A stretch of 37,915 nucleotides of DNA from Azoarcus sp. (GCA_031268195.1 JAIRXQ010000048.1:1-37915), one strand, 5' to 3'; numbered from the stretch's first letter, positions 17,776 to 26,213 are shown. Program-made: numbers and translations. The notes: generated by a model from the letters alone, not told the origin.

Positions 17776-18536
17776 GCGTCGCCGGAAAATCGCCGCTGGC
17801 GCTGCTGCACGGCTGGGCGATGACGCCTGCCGTGTGGATGCCGCTGCGCGCGGCGCTGGGCGATATCGCCTGTGTGGCGGCGAATGATGATCCGCCGCCA
17901 CAGGGTTTGGGCACGGATGACGCCGCCCTGAGCGCATGGGCTGATTCGCTCGCGCCATCGTTGCCGCCCGCCTCGACGGTCGTGGGCTGGTCGCTCGGCG
18001 CGCTGCTGGCGCTTGAGCTGGCGCGCGCGCACCCCGCACGTGTCGCCCGGCTGATTCTGATCGCCGCCACGCCCCGTTTCGTCGCGGCGGCGAATTGGCC
18101 GCACGGGCTGGACGCCGCCACGCTCGCGGCCTTCGTCAATGGCTATGCGCGGCGGCCAGCGATCACCCTGCGCCGTTTTCTCGCGCTGCAAACGCTGGGC
18201 GATGCGGCCGCGCGCCGCCTGCTGCCCGCGCTCGAAGCGGCCAGCGTGACGCATGAAAAAACAGCGCCGCCCCGGCCTGCGCTCATCAACGGCTTGAACA
18301 TCCTCGCCACGGCCGATCTGCGTCCTCACCTTGCCGCCATCACGCAGCCGGTACACCTCCTGCACGGCGACGGCGATGCGCTGATGCCGCTCGCCGCCGC
18401 GCATTGGCTCGCCCACACCTTGCCCGACGCGCGCCTGACCGTGCTGGACAAGCGCGGCCATGCGCCGCTGCTGTCCTGCCCCGCCGAGTGCGCCGCGGCG
18501 ATTCGCGCCACTTTGACTTTGGGGGTGCGGCCATGA
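17769..18536 (+). CDS. bioH: Pimeloyl-ACP methyl ester carboxylesterase (BioH)
   Basis: BioH removes the methyl group from pimeloyl-ACP methyl ester, ending the BioC-started fatty-acid detour. 255 residues, alpha/beta hydrolase. The likely catalytic triad is Ser75 in GWSLGALL, Asp203 in HGDGDALMP and His231 in RGHAPLL, close to the E. coli positions 82, 207 and 235. Start is the ATG at 17769; the next codon, GTG at 17772, is an alternative. The location between bioF and bioC supports BioH over other hydrolases. Confidence 0.94.
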   Translation: MVSVAGKSPLALLHGWAMTPAVWMPLRAALGDIACVAANDDPPPQGLGTDDAALSAWADSLAPSLPPASTVVGWSLGALLALELARAHPARVARLILIAATPRFVAAANWPHGLDAATLAAFVNGYARRPAITLRRFLALQTLGDAAARRLLPALEAASVTHEKTAPPRPALINGLNILATADLRPHLAAITQPVHLLHGDGDALMPLAAAHWLAHTLPDARLTVLDKRGHAPLLSCPAECAAAIRATLTLGVRP

Positions 18537-19351
18537 CGGATACGCGCCCTGCCGCATTCGATGCCCGCAAACACGCGGTGCGCCGCGCCTTCGAGCGCGC
18601 CGCTTCAACTTACGATGCCGCGGCTCACGTGCAGCGCGAAACGGCGCAACGGTTGTTCGCGTTCGCGGGCGGCTACCCGCCCGAGGCGCCCGTGCGCCGC
18701 ATGCTCGACGCCGGTTGCGGCACGGGGCGCTCCACGCGGGCGCTGGTGGCGCGTTTTCCGGGGGCGCTCTGCCTGGCGCTCGATTTTTCCACCGCGATGC
18801 TCGGACGCGCGCGCACCGTGTGGGGCGCGGCTCAGGTCGTGCCGCTCGCCGCCGATATCGAACGGCTGCCGCTTGCCGCGAACAGCATCGATCTCTACTG
18901 GTCGAGCCTCGCCTTGCAGTGGTGCGAACCCGAAGCGGCGCTCACCGAAGCCGCGCGCGTGCTCGTGCCAGGCGGCGCGGCGTGGATCGCCACGCTTGGG
19001 CCGCGTACGCTCAACGAATTGCGCACCGCGTTCGCCGCGGTCGATGACGACGCCCATACCATTGAATTTCGATCCCTTTCCGACTGGTGCGATGCTTCAC
19101 GTCATACAGGGCTGACCGTGACGGCGCAGGCCGATGAAACGCTTTTTGACTTTGCCTCCGATTTGCGCGCGCTAATTGGTAATATCAAGGCTATTGGTGC
19201 GCGCACCGTCTTCGATGCACGGCGACGGCGAACACTCGGCAGACGCGGTTGGCAAACGCTGCAATCCGCCTACGAAGCGTTTCGCAGTTCCGACGGCCTG
19301 CTGCCCACCACTTATGATTTGATCCTGCTCGCTTTGAGGAAGCCCGCATGA
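18533..19351 (+). CDS. bioC: Malonyl-ACP O-methyltransferase (BioC)
   Basis: BioC methylates malonyl-ACP with S-adenosylmethionine so that the fatty-acid machinery can extend it to pimeloyl-ACP methyl ester. 272 residues. The N-terminus VRRAFERAASTYDAAAHVQ is typical. The SAM motif I is LDAGCGTG (58-65), followed by the acidic LALDFSTAML, and DLYWSSLALQWCEP. The C-terminal LRALIGNIKAIGA and LPTTYDLILLALRK are family marks. The ATG overlaps the bioH stop (ATGA), and the stop overlaps the bioD start. Confidence 0.95.
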   Translation: MTDTRPAAFDARKHAVRRAFERAASTYDAAAHVQRETAQRLFAFAGGYPPEAPVRRMLDAGCGTGRSTRALVARFPGALCLALDFSTAMLGRARTVWGAAQVVPLAADIERLPLAANSIDLYWSSLALQWCEPEAALTEAARVLVPGGAAWIATLGPRTLNELRTAFAAVDDDAHTIEFRSLSDWCDASRHTGLTVTAQADETLFDFASDLRALIGNIKAIGARTVFDARRRRTLGRRGWQTLQSAYEAFRSSDGLLPTTYDLILLALRKPA

Positions 19352-20052
19352 GCGCATTTCACGCATGGTTCGTCACCGGCACCGACACCGAAATCGGCAA
19401 GACGACCACGACCTGCGTGCTCATGCATGCTGCGCGCGCGCGCGGCTTTTCCACCCTGGGCATGAAGCCGGTGGCGGCAGGCGCGCAAATCATCGACGGC
19501 AAACTCATCAACGAAGACGCGGTCCGGCTGCTCGCCGCGAGCAGCTTCGATCCCGGCCCGGCGCTGCTCAATCCGTATTGCCTGCGCACGCCGATTGCGC
19601 CGCACATCGCCGCGGAGGAGGAAAACGTCCGCCTCGAAGCAGCACCCATCCGGCAGGCGTTCACCGCCCTGCGCGCGCGTTGCGACGCGCTGTTCGTCGA
19701 AGGCGCGGGCGGCTTCCTCTCGCCCTTGGGCGAAGGGTTCGATGCCGCCTCGCTGGCGCTCGATCTGGCTTTGCCCATCATTCTCGTCGTCGGCATGAAA
19801 CCGGGCTGCATCAACCATGCGCGACTCAGCGCCGAAGCCATCACCGCGCGCGGCCTGTGCTTCGATGGCTGGGTCGCCAATTGCGTGCAGCCGGACATGC
19901 CCTATCTGGAAAAAAACATCGAAACCCTGCGCCGCCGCATCGACGTACCGCTTCTGGGCGTTTTGCCTTACGCGCCCGGCGCGGCCCCGGACACACAGGC
20001 TCATCTCGTCACATTACCCATGCACTCACTTTGTCAAGAGGTACAACCATGA
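19348..20052 (+). CDS. bioD: Dethiobiotin synthetase (BioD)
   Basis: BioD closes the ureido ring of dethiobiotin from 7,8-diaminopelargonate, CO2 and ATP. 234 residues. The P-loop is GTDTEIGKTTT with Lys18; MKPVAAGA and VEGAGGFLSPLGEG are the other substrate and nucleotide segments. Start is the ATG at 19348 in an ATGA overlap with bioC. The last biotin gene in the window: bioB is not present here and must lie elsewhere. Its stop overlaps the start of a TPR gene, again by ATGA. Confidence 0.96.
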   Translation: MSAFHAWFVTGTDTEIGKTTTTCVLMHAARARGFSTLGMKPVAAGAQIIDGKLINEDAVRLLAASSFDPGPALLNPYCLRTPIAPHIAAEEENVRLEAAPIRQAFTALRARCDALFVEGAGGFLSPLGEGFDAASLALDLALPIILVVGMKPGCINHARLSAEAITARGLCFDGWVANCVQPDMPYLEKNIETLRRRIDVPLLGVLPYAPGAAPDTQAHLVTLPMHSLCQEVQP

Positions 20053-21023
20053 ACACGGAAGCAAGAAGATTCAGCCAACGAGGCGCGGCGCGGCTGCCGC
20101 TCATTCTGACGCTGCTCGTCGTCATCGCCGCGATCCTGATTTACAAATTCTTCATCGCAACCGACGCAGCCCCGCCCGCGTCCACCGCACCTGAAATCGC
20201 GCAACCGGAACCCGCCGAACCCGAAGTCACGCCAGCGCAGGAACCTGCGCCCCCCGTCGCCGTCGCGCCGGAGAAGCCCGCGGCCAAGGCGAAACCCGCC
20301 TATCGGCGTTTGAGCCGCGACGAATTCTCCAATACCGAAAAAGAAGCCATGAGCCATTTCGGCAAAGCCGGGGAATTTCAGCGGCGCGGCGATGCCGCCA
20401 GCGCGCAGACATGGTACAAAAAGGCGCTCGGCAGCTTCGAAAAAATGCGCGGCGACCTCGAAACGGCGCTGGCGACTTTCGAGGAAAAACTGGGCGCGAG
20501 CCACAAATCCACGCTGCAAGCCAAGGAAAACATCGCCAAGGTCAACAACAATATCGCCACGCTGTACAACAACATCGGCAAGACCTATCTCGACCAGAAG
20601 AAAAACGGCGAAGCGATGTCATGGTTCCAGAAGGCGCTCTCCCTGCGCGAAAACAGGTCGTCCAATGAAAACGCCGACGTCGCCGCGCTCTACAACAATA
20701 TCGCCCTGGCCTACGACAACGAAAAGGAATACGCAAAATCACTGGAGTGGTACCAAAAGGACTTGGCCCTCAGCGAAAAAGTGCTGGGCGCCTCCCACCC
20801 CGATACGGCATGGACGTACAACAATATCGCCACCGCCTATTTCCATCAGGGCGACGCGGGCAGCGCGCTGGAGTGGTATCTGAAGGCGTACCGGGTTTTC
20901 GTGGATAAATACGGCAAGACGAACCGGAACACCGTGGAAGTCAGAAAGAGCATGGCCGCCGCCTATGCCCAATCCGCCAATGAAAAGCCGTTCGCAGAAT
21001 GGCTCGATGGGTCCGCGCAATAA
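20049..21023 (+). CDS. Membrane-anchored TPR protein, translationally coupled to bioD
   Basis: 324 residues. A basic N-terminus, one membrane segment (about 17-36, LPLILTLLVVIAAILIYKFF), a Pro/Ala/Glu-rich linker (about 41-85), then three to four kinesin-light-chain-type TPR units of about 42 residues (NNIGKTYLDQKKNGEAMSWF, NNIALAYDNEKEYAKSLEWY, NNIATAYFHQGDAGSALEWY). With an N-in anchor the TPR part would face the periplasm. It ends PFAEWLDGSAQ, like the next gene's PFEQWLASAVQ. AGAGG lies before the ATG, which overlaps the bioD stop. No catalytic motif. The link to biotin is positional only. Confidence 0.85.
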   Translation: MNTEARRFSQRGAARLPLILTLLVVIAAILIYKFFIATDAAPPASTAPEIAQPEPAEPEVTPAQEPAPPVAVAPEKPAAKAKPAYRRLSRDEFSNTEKEAMSHFGKAGEFQRRGDAASAQTWYKKALGSFEKMRGDLETALATFEEKLGASHKSTLQAKENIAKVNNNIATLYNNIGKTYLDQKKNGEAMSWFQKALSLRENRSSNENADVAALYNNIALAYDNEKEYAKSLEWYQKDLALSEKVLGASHPDTAWTYNNIATAYFHQGDAGSALEWYLKAYRVFVDKYGKTNRNTVEVRKSMAAAYAQSANEKPFAEWLDGSAQ

Positions 21024-21067
21024 CAAGGGAGAGGCACCGTCCGTTTCCCGTTGGCAGGAGTTTGCAA

Positions 21068-22042
21068 ATGAAACCTTTTCCGAATCTCAGGATGCTCGTT
21101 CTTGCCGCCAGCCTCCTTGCCCTCGCGGGCTGCGCCACCGTCGTGCCGCCCGCCCCGGCGCATGAGGACGCCGCCGCCTGTGATGCCGCCATCACCTGTG
21201 ATGCCACCGCCTTGCAGCACATCGGCAAGGGCGAACATGCACAAGCCCTGGAATGGTACGAAAAGGCGCTGACGATCCGCAAAAAGGAATTGGGCGAGGA
21301 CCACCCCGGCGTCGCGGTGAGTTACGACAATCTGGGCTGGGCCAGTCTCGGCAAAGGCGACCCCGCCAAGGCGTTGGAGTGGTACGAAAAGGCGCTGGCG
21401 ATCCGGGAAAAGACATGGGACGGCACCCCGGCGCAGGCGGGCGATCTCATCAAGACCTACGACAACATCGCTCGCGTCCACCGGCGCCAGCGCGATTTCC
21501 CGAGCGCGACGCAGTGGCTGCGGCGGGCGCAGGAGACGCGGGAAAAGATGCTCGGCGAGGAAAACCCGGAAGTCATCAAAGGCAGCATCTTCATTGCATC
21601 GACTTACGAAGGCTCGGGCGATTATGCCAACGCCTTGTCCTGGTATCGCAAGGCGCTCGACCTCACTGAAAGAACGAAAGGCCCGGACGATTCAGATGTC
21701 GCGGCGATCTGCAACAACATCGGCATGATCTACGACGGTCTGGACGACTACCGCAACGCGCAGGTCTGGTATGACAAAGCCTTGGCCCTGCGCGAAAAAA
21801 CGCTCGGCAAGGATCATCCCTTCACCGCTGCGGTGCGCAACAATCTCGCCAAAATCCATTTCGATCGCGGCGCTTACGAAGATGCGTTGAGCGAATGCCT
21901 CGCCTCGTACCGCGCGTTGCTGCACCATTTCGGGGAAGGCAACCCGGAAGTCGAAACGGTCAGGATCAACCTGCGAGAAATCTACCGCGCCACCGGCCAC
22001 GCCACGCCATTCGAGCAATGGCTCGCCAGCGCGGTGCAGTAA
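21068..22042 (+). CDS. TPR lipoprotein, paralogue of the preceding gene
   Basis: 324 residues, exactly the length of the gene before it. A lipoprotein signal ends LALAGC with Cys22. From about 48 on come roughly six kinesin-light-chain-type TPR units of 42-45 residues, each with the pattern ALEWYEKALxIREKxLGxDHPxxAxxxxNxG. The tail PFEQWLASAVQ matches the tail of the upstream TPR protein, so the pair arose from one ancestor: one copy is anchored by a helix, one by a lipid. GGAG lies 7 bases before the ATG. The gap to the upstream gene is 44 bases, so cotranscription with the biotin genes is likely. It converges on rsmE with a 12-base gap. Confidence 0.85.
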   Translation: MKPFPNLRMLVLAASLLALAGCATVVPPAPAHEDAAACDAAITCDATALQHIGKGEHAQALEWYEKALTIRKKELGEDHPGVAVSYDNLGWASLGKGDPAKALEWYEKALAIREKTWDGTPAQAGDLIKTYDNIARVHRRQRDFPSATQWLRRAQETREKMLGEENPEVIKGSIFIASTYEGSGDYANALSWYRKALDLTERTKGPDDSDVAAICNNIGMIYDGLDDYRNAQVWYDKALALREKTLGKDHPFTAAVRNNLAKIHFDRGAYEDALSECLASYRALLHHFGEGNPEVETVRINLREIYRATGHATPFEQWLASAVQ

Positions 22043-22054
22043 GCGCGTCACGGC

Positions 22055-22774
22055 TCAAAAATCTCCCGCTCGCGCTTGCAAGACGGCCAACGCTGCCAGC
22101 CCCGCCGTCTCGGTGCGCAGAATGCGCGGCCCCAAACCGGCGGCGCGGCACCCGGCGCGCTGGCATAGCGCGAGTTCGTCCGCGTTCCAGCCGCCTTCTG
22201 GCCCGACGAGCAGATGCACGGGCGCGGTAAGTGGTTGAATCGCGGATAAACGCTCACCCCCTGGCACGAGGATCAGGCGCGTGACATCGCGGTTCTGCCC
22301 GAGATAAACGGCCAAATCCTGCACCGGCGCGACGAACGGCAGCCGATTGCGCCCGCATTGCTCGCAGGCGGCGATGATCACCTGCCGCCAGTGTTCGACT
22401 TTCTTTTCGGCGCGCATCCCCACCAAGCGCAATTGCGAGCGCGCTGCCGCCACCGGCGCGATGCCCGCCGCGCCGAGTTCCACCGCTTTCTGGATCGCCC
22501 AATCCATCTTGTCGCCGCTCACCAGCGCCTGCACGAGCACGAGCGCGAGCGGCGATTCCCGCTTCGCCTCCACCCATTGCCCGTCGACCGCAAACGCCCC
22601 GCGTCCGCGCACATCGAGTCTGGCGCGCAACTCGCCGCCGCTGCCATCGAACAGTGTCACCCCGTCGCCGGAAGCGAGCCTCAACACCTTCAGCGCATGA
22701 TGCGCGGCCGCGGGCGGAAGTTCGACTTCACCGGCATGCGGCAAAACACTTGGAAAGTAAAAGCGAAAATTCAT
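22055..22774 (-). CDS. rsmE: 16S rRNA (uracil-1498-N3)-methyltransferase RsmE
   Basis: RsmE methylates U1498 of 16S rRNA in the assembled 30S subunit. 239 residues (E. coli 243), SPOUT class. Landmarks: HHALKVLRL (25-33) in the N-terminal PUA-like domain, the QKAVELGAAGIAPV segment (95-108), and the knotted SAM-binding parts GPEGGW (191-196) and LGPRILRTETA (214-224). The start is the ATG at 22774 (MNFRFYF); an in-frame ATG seven codons upstream is less likely because it would overlap the divergent gene's start. Confidence 0.95.
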   Translation of the reverse strand: MNFRFYFPSVLPHAGEVELPPAAAHHALKVLRLASGDGVTLFDGSGGELRARLDVRGRGAFAVDGQWVEAKRESPLALVLVQALVSGDKMDWAIQKAVELGAAGIAPVAAARSQLRLVGMRAEKKVEHWRQVIIAACEQCGRNRLPFVAPVQDLAVYLGQNRDVTRLILVPGGERLSAIQPLTAPVHLLVGPEGGWNADELALCQRAGCRAAGLGPRILRTETAGLAALAVLQARAGDF

Positions 22775-22777
22775 CGT

Positions 22778-23650
22778 ATGATTATAAGCATGCACATTTT
22801 CGCCGCCCCTCTCTTGCCCACGAAACCCGCCGATTTACTGGTGGCTTCGCCCGAATTGCTGCTGGCCAAGGCCCGCGAGCTAGAGGCATTGATGCGCGAA
22901 ATCGCCAACACCGAAATTTTGCCGCGTTATTTGAACGTCTCGCGCGGCCGTAAGGCGGACGGCACGCTGTTTACCGAAGCCGACCTCGCCACGCAGCGGC
23001 GCCTGGCCGAAACACTGCCGACGCTGCTCCCCGGCCCGGTCCTGGGCGAGGAGATGAGCGGCGAGATGCAGGCGCGCCTGTGGAGCGCCGGGCGCAGCGG
23101 CCTGTGGTGCATCGACCCCATCGACGGCACCACCAATTTCATCAACGGCATCCCCTTTTTCGCCATCGCCGTCGCGTGGCTGGTCGATCACGAACCGCGT
23201 CTGGGCGTGATCTACAACCCGATCAGCGAAGAATGTTTCTATGCCGCGCAAGGCGCAGGCGCGTTCATCAACGACGAAGTGCTCCCCCTGCGCCGCACCA
23301 CGCGCCGCCTGCGCGAAGCGGTGGCCGGGTTCGACCTGAAGCGCGTCAGCCCGCACCTCGGCGACGAACTGGTGACGCGCCCGCCCTACTTCTCCCAGCG
23401 CAATTTCGGCTCCAGCGCGCTGGAATGGTGTTTCCTCGCCGCCGGACGCTTCGATGTCTACATGCACGCCGGGCAATACCTGTGGGACTACGCCGCCGGG
23501 CAATTGATCCTCTCCGAGGCGGGCGGCCGCGCCTGTTCCCTCTCCGGCCGCGAACTGTCCGCAGGCCCCGCAGTAAAACGCGGCATCATCGCCGCCGCCA
23601 ATCCCTTGCTGTTTACGGAATGGCGCGCGTGGGTGCAGTCGCATTCCTGA
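22778..23650 (+). CDS. Inositol monophosphatase family protein
   Basis: 290 residues from the ATG at 22778, or 286 from the ATG at 22790; neither has a clear ribosome site. Metal-binding residues of the family are present: Glu91-Glu92 in LGEEMSG, then DPIDGTTNF with Asp113 and Asp116, and WDYAAGQLILSEAGG with Asp237. Such Mg2+-dependent phosphatases act on inositol phosphate, histidinol phosphate, PAP or sugar phosphates. The substrate cannot be read from the sequence. It is divergent from rsmE with only 3-15 bases between the start codons, so the promoters must lie inside the opposing genes. It converges on uvrD. Confidence 0.9.
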   Translation: MIISMHIFAAPLLPTKPADLLVASPELLLAKARELEALMREIANTEILPRYLNVSRGRKADGTLFTEADLATQRRLAETLPTLLPGPVLGEEMSGEMQARLWSAGRSGLWCIDPIDGTTNFINGIPFFAIAVAWLVDHEPRLGVIYNPISEECFYAAQGAGAFINDEVLPLRRTTRRLREAVAGFDLKRVSPHLGDELVTRPPYFSQRNFGSSALEWCFLAAGRFDVYMHAGQYLWDYAAGQLILSEAGGRACSLSGRELSAGPAVKRGIIAAANPLLFTEWRAWVQSHS

Positions 23651-23677
23651 ACGGGGCAGCAGTTTCGCGCCCCGCCC

Positions 23678-25852
23678 TCACGCCGCCACCAGCTTCGCCA
23701 GCGACAACATCAGCCACTTCACCCCGGCATCGCCAAAGTTGATCTGCACCTTGGCCTCGTCCCCGCCCCCCTCGGCAGCGATGATGACGCCCATGCCGAA
23801 ACGCGGATGGCGCACGTTCTGGCCGATGGCAAAGCCGCCGGGCAAGGTTTGCGACCGCGCCGGGGGGCGTGATGCGGGTGCAGCGCGGGCGAGGTCAAAC
23901 CCGCCGCCGCCGAAACGCACCCTCGGCGTGAGCTGTTTGGTCAGCGCCGCCGGCACTTCGTCCAGAAAACGCGAACGCAGGTGGTAATGCGTCTGTCCGT
24001 GCAGGACGCGGCTGCCCGCGCAGGAGAGGTACAGCCGTTCGCGGGCGCGCGTCACCGCGACATACATCAGGCGGCGCTCCTCCTCCAGACCGCCGGATTC
24101 GTCGAGGCTGTTGCCGTGGGGGAAAAGCTCCTCCTCCAGACCGCTCAGAAACACCACGTCGAACTCCAGCCCCTTGGCCGAATGCACGGTCATCAACTGC
24201 ACGGCATCCGCGTCGGGATTGGCTTGATGCTCGCCCGCCTCGAGCGAGGCGTGATTGAGGAAATCGGCCAATAGCGTGTGCGTCGGCACCTGCGTTCCGG
24301 CGTTGGACTCATCGAAGAAATGCTGCGCGGCGCGGCAGAGCTCTTCGAGGTTCTCGATTCTGTCCTGCCCTTCCTTTTCCGTCTCGTAATGCGCCAGCAG
24401 GCCGCTACGCGCGACGATGTGATCCACCAGCTCGGGGAGCGACAGTTGGGCGGTTTCGCGGCGCAAGTCCTCGATCAGCCCGAGGAAGGCAGTAAACTTC
24501 GCCGCGCCCTTGCCCGGCAGATGCGGCGCGGCGGCGTACAGGCTGGTGTTGAGGGTGCGCGCCGCTGCCTGCAAGGATTCCTGCGAGCGCGTGCCGATGC
24601 CACGCGCCGGGAAATTCACCACGCGCAGAAAAGCGGTGTCGTCATCGGGATGCGCGATCAGGCGCAGGTAGGCGAGCGCATGCTTGATCTCCTGCCGCTC
24701 GAAGAAGCGCAGCCCGCCGTGGACCCGGTAGGGCATGCCCACGGAGAAAAGCTGGTGCTCGAGCACGCGCGATTGCGCATTGGCGCGGTACAGCAGAGCA
24801 ATGCCGCGGCGGGTCTTGCCGCCGCGCACGAGGGCGGCAATCTCGTCGACGATCCAGTGCGCCTCATCGAGATCGGAGGCCGCCTCGAACACGCGGATCG
24901 GCTCGCCCGCGCCGCGCGCCGTCCATAAGTTTTTGCCGAGACGCTCGCCATTGTTGCGGATGATGGCGTTGGCGGCATCGAGGATGTTGCCGTGCGAGCG
25001 GTAGTTCTGCTCCAGCCGGATCAGGTGGCGAACGTGGAATTCGCGCTCGAAGTCGCGCATGTTGCCGACTTCCGCGCCGCGAAAGCGGTAGATGCTCTGG
25101 TCGTCGTCCCCGACGCAGAAAAGCGCCGCGCCGCCCTCCTCCCCGTTGGCGGCGAGCAGTTTCAGCCAACGGTATTGCAAGACGTTGGTGTCCTGAAATT
25201 CGTCGACGAGGATATGGCGGAAGCGTTGTTGATAGTGGCGGCGAATCGGCTCGTTTCGCTGGAGCAGCTCAAAGCAGCGCAACAGCAATTCCGCGAAATC
25301 CACCACCGATTCGCGCTGGCACTGCGCCTCGTACTCCTGAAAGAGCTCGACGCGGCGGCGCGCGTAGGCATCGAACGCGTCCACCGCGTGTGGACGGCGG
25401 CCCGCCTCCTTGTTCGCGTTGATGAAGTACTGCAACTCGCGTGGCGGGAATTTCTCGTCATCGACGCCCAGCGTCTTCAGCATGCGTTTGATCGCGGAGA
25501 GCTGATCGGCGACATCGAGAATCTGGAACGATGCCGCCAGCCCCGCGTCGCGGTGATGCGCGCGCAACAAGCGGTTGCACAGGCCGTGAAAGGTGCCGAT
25601 CCACATGCCGCGCGTATCCAGCGGCAGCATCGCGGCCAGCCGCAGCTGCATCTCACGCGCCGCCTTGTTGGTAAATGTCACGGCAAGGATGCCCGCCGGA
25701 GACGCCAGCCCGTTCTGGAGCAGCCACGCAATGCGCGTCGTGAGCACCCGCGTCTTGCCGGAGCCTGCCCCCGCCAGCACCAGCGCGGGCTCGGCGGGCA
25801 GCGTAACGGCTTCGGTCTGTTGCGGATTCAGGTTGGCGAGCGAATCGGACAT
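23678..25852 (-). CDS. uvrD: DNA helicase II (UvrD/PcrA type)
   Basis: Superfamily 1 3'-5' helicase for nucleotide excision and mismatch repair. 724 residues (E. coli UvrD 720). Motifs in order: Walker A AGAGSGKTR (Lys33), VTFTNKAAREM (58-68), DEFQDTN (217-223), VGDDDQSIYRFRGA (247-260), then the EQNYRSHGNILDAAN segment, LMTVHSAKGLEFDVVFL, and the VTRARERLYLS motif VI. The C-terminal ~50 residues (FAIGQNVRHPRFGMGVI onward) form the Tudor-like domain that in UvrD/PcrA contacts RNA polymerase. Start is the ATG at 25852; a GGGAG lies about 12 bases before it. Confidence 0.95.
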   Translation of the reverse strand: MSDSLANLNPQQTEAVTLPAEPALVLAGAGSGKTRVLTTRIAWLLQNGLASPAGILAVTFTNKAAREMQLRLAAMLPLDTRGMWIGTFHGLCNRLLRAHHRDAGLAASFQILDVADQLSAIKRMLKTLGVDDEKFPPRELQYFINANKEAGRRPHAVDAFDAYARRRVELFQEYEAQCQRESVVDFAELLLRCFELLQRNEPIRRHYQQRFRHILVDEFQDTNVLQYRWLKLLAANGEEGGAALFCVGDDDQSIYRFRGAEVGNMRDFEREFHVRHLIRLEQNYRSHGNILDAANAIIRNNGERLGKNLWTARGAGEPIRVFEAASDLDEAHWIVDEIAALVRGGKTRRGIALLYRANAQSRVLEHQLFSVGMPYRVHGGLRFFERQEIKHALAYLRLIAHPDDDTAFLRVVNFPARGIGTRSQESLQAAARTLNTSLYAAAPHLPGKGAAKFTAFLGLIEDLRRETAQLSLPELVDHIVARSGLLAHYETEKEGQDRIENLEELCRAAQHFFDESNAGTQVPTHTLLADFLNHASLEAGEHQANPDADAVQLMTVHSAKGLEFDVVFLSGLEEELFPHGNSLDESGGLEEERRLMYVAVTRARERLYLSCAGSRVLHGQTHYHLRSRFLDEVPAALTKQLTPRVRFGGGGFDLARAAPASRPPARSQTLPGGFAIGQNVRHPRFGMGVIIAAEGGGDEAKVQINFGDAGVKWLMLSLAKLVAA

Positions 25853-25955
25853 GAAGTTTGAACTCTCCCGAAAGGCCGCATTCTAACCGCGAGCCTTCCT
25901 CACTCCGCGGGTGTGGCATTTATTGCGTTTCATCAACAGTGGGCATTCTGCCACA

Positions 25956-25984
25956 TTGCAGCGCACCAATCTCTGTACTAGACT
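25956..25984 (+). promoter_or_regulatory. Sigma-70-like promoter for a candidate small RNA
   Basis: TTGCAG (25956-25961) and TAGACT (25979-25984) are separated by exactly 17 bases. Transcription would start near 25991. No plus-strand protein gene follows before the terminator at 26186-26211. Confidence 0.5.
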
Positions 25985-25990
25985 TAGTAT

Positions 25991-26211
25991 TGTGCGTGGC
26001 AACAATTCGCCCCCTTCCCCAAACAGGTCGGTTGCAGCCAAGTCAGTACCCGTAAAGAAGTATTCACTTTAAACAACCGTTTTGCAGGACAACAAAGAAC
26101 GCCGTTTGAATTGCTTCGTCACCCTGTTTTTTTGAGGCTCGCTTGCCTCTGCATGTTCCCTCCCTCTCCTTTACAGGAGAATTCGCACCCGGCTCTACCG
26201 GGTGTTTTTTT
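25991..26211 (+). ncRNA. Candidate small RNA in the uvrD-LysR gap
   Basis: The 361-base gap between uvrD (starts at 25852, leftward) and the LysR gene (ends at 26214, leftward) holds no convincing protein gene. It does hold a promoter-like pair (25956-25984) and a strong plus-strand intrinsic terminator (26186-26211). The inferred transcript is about 220 bases. It contains hairpins GAGGC/GCCTC (26134-26138 with 26145-26149) and TCTCCT/AGGAGA (26165-26170 with 26175-26180, loop TTAC), and a C/U-rich strand at 26156-26170 (CCCTCCCTCTCCT-like) that could pair with Shine-Dalgarno sequences. The gap is less GC-rich than its neighbours. It matches no known RNA that I recognise. Existence is inferred from signals; the 5' end is approximate. 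Confidence 0.5.
26186..26211 (+). terminator. Intrinsic terminator without an upstream plus-strand gene
   Basis: CACCCGG (26186-26192) pairs with CCGGGTG (26198-26204) around CTCTA, followed by seven T's (26205-26211). The T run is only on the plus-strand side, so it does not serve the minus-strand LysR gene whose stop is at 26214-26216. Confidence 0.85.
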
Positions 26212-26213
26212 GC

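Noticed and set aside
26024-26046. Resemblance of CAGCCAAGTCAG to part of the signal recognition particle RNA
   Set aside because: The conserved domain IV core (GGAAGGAAGCAGC) is not present, so it is only chance similarity.
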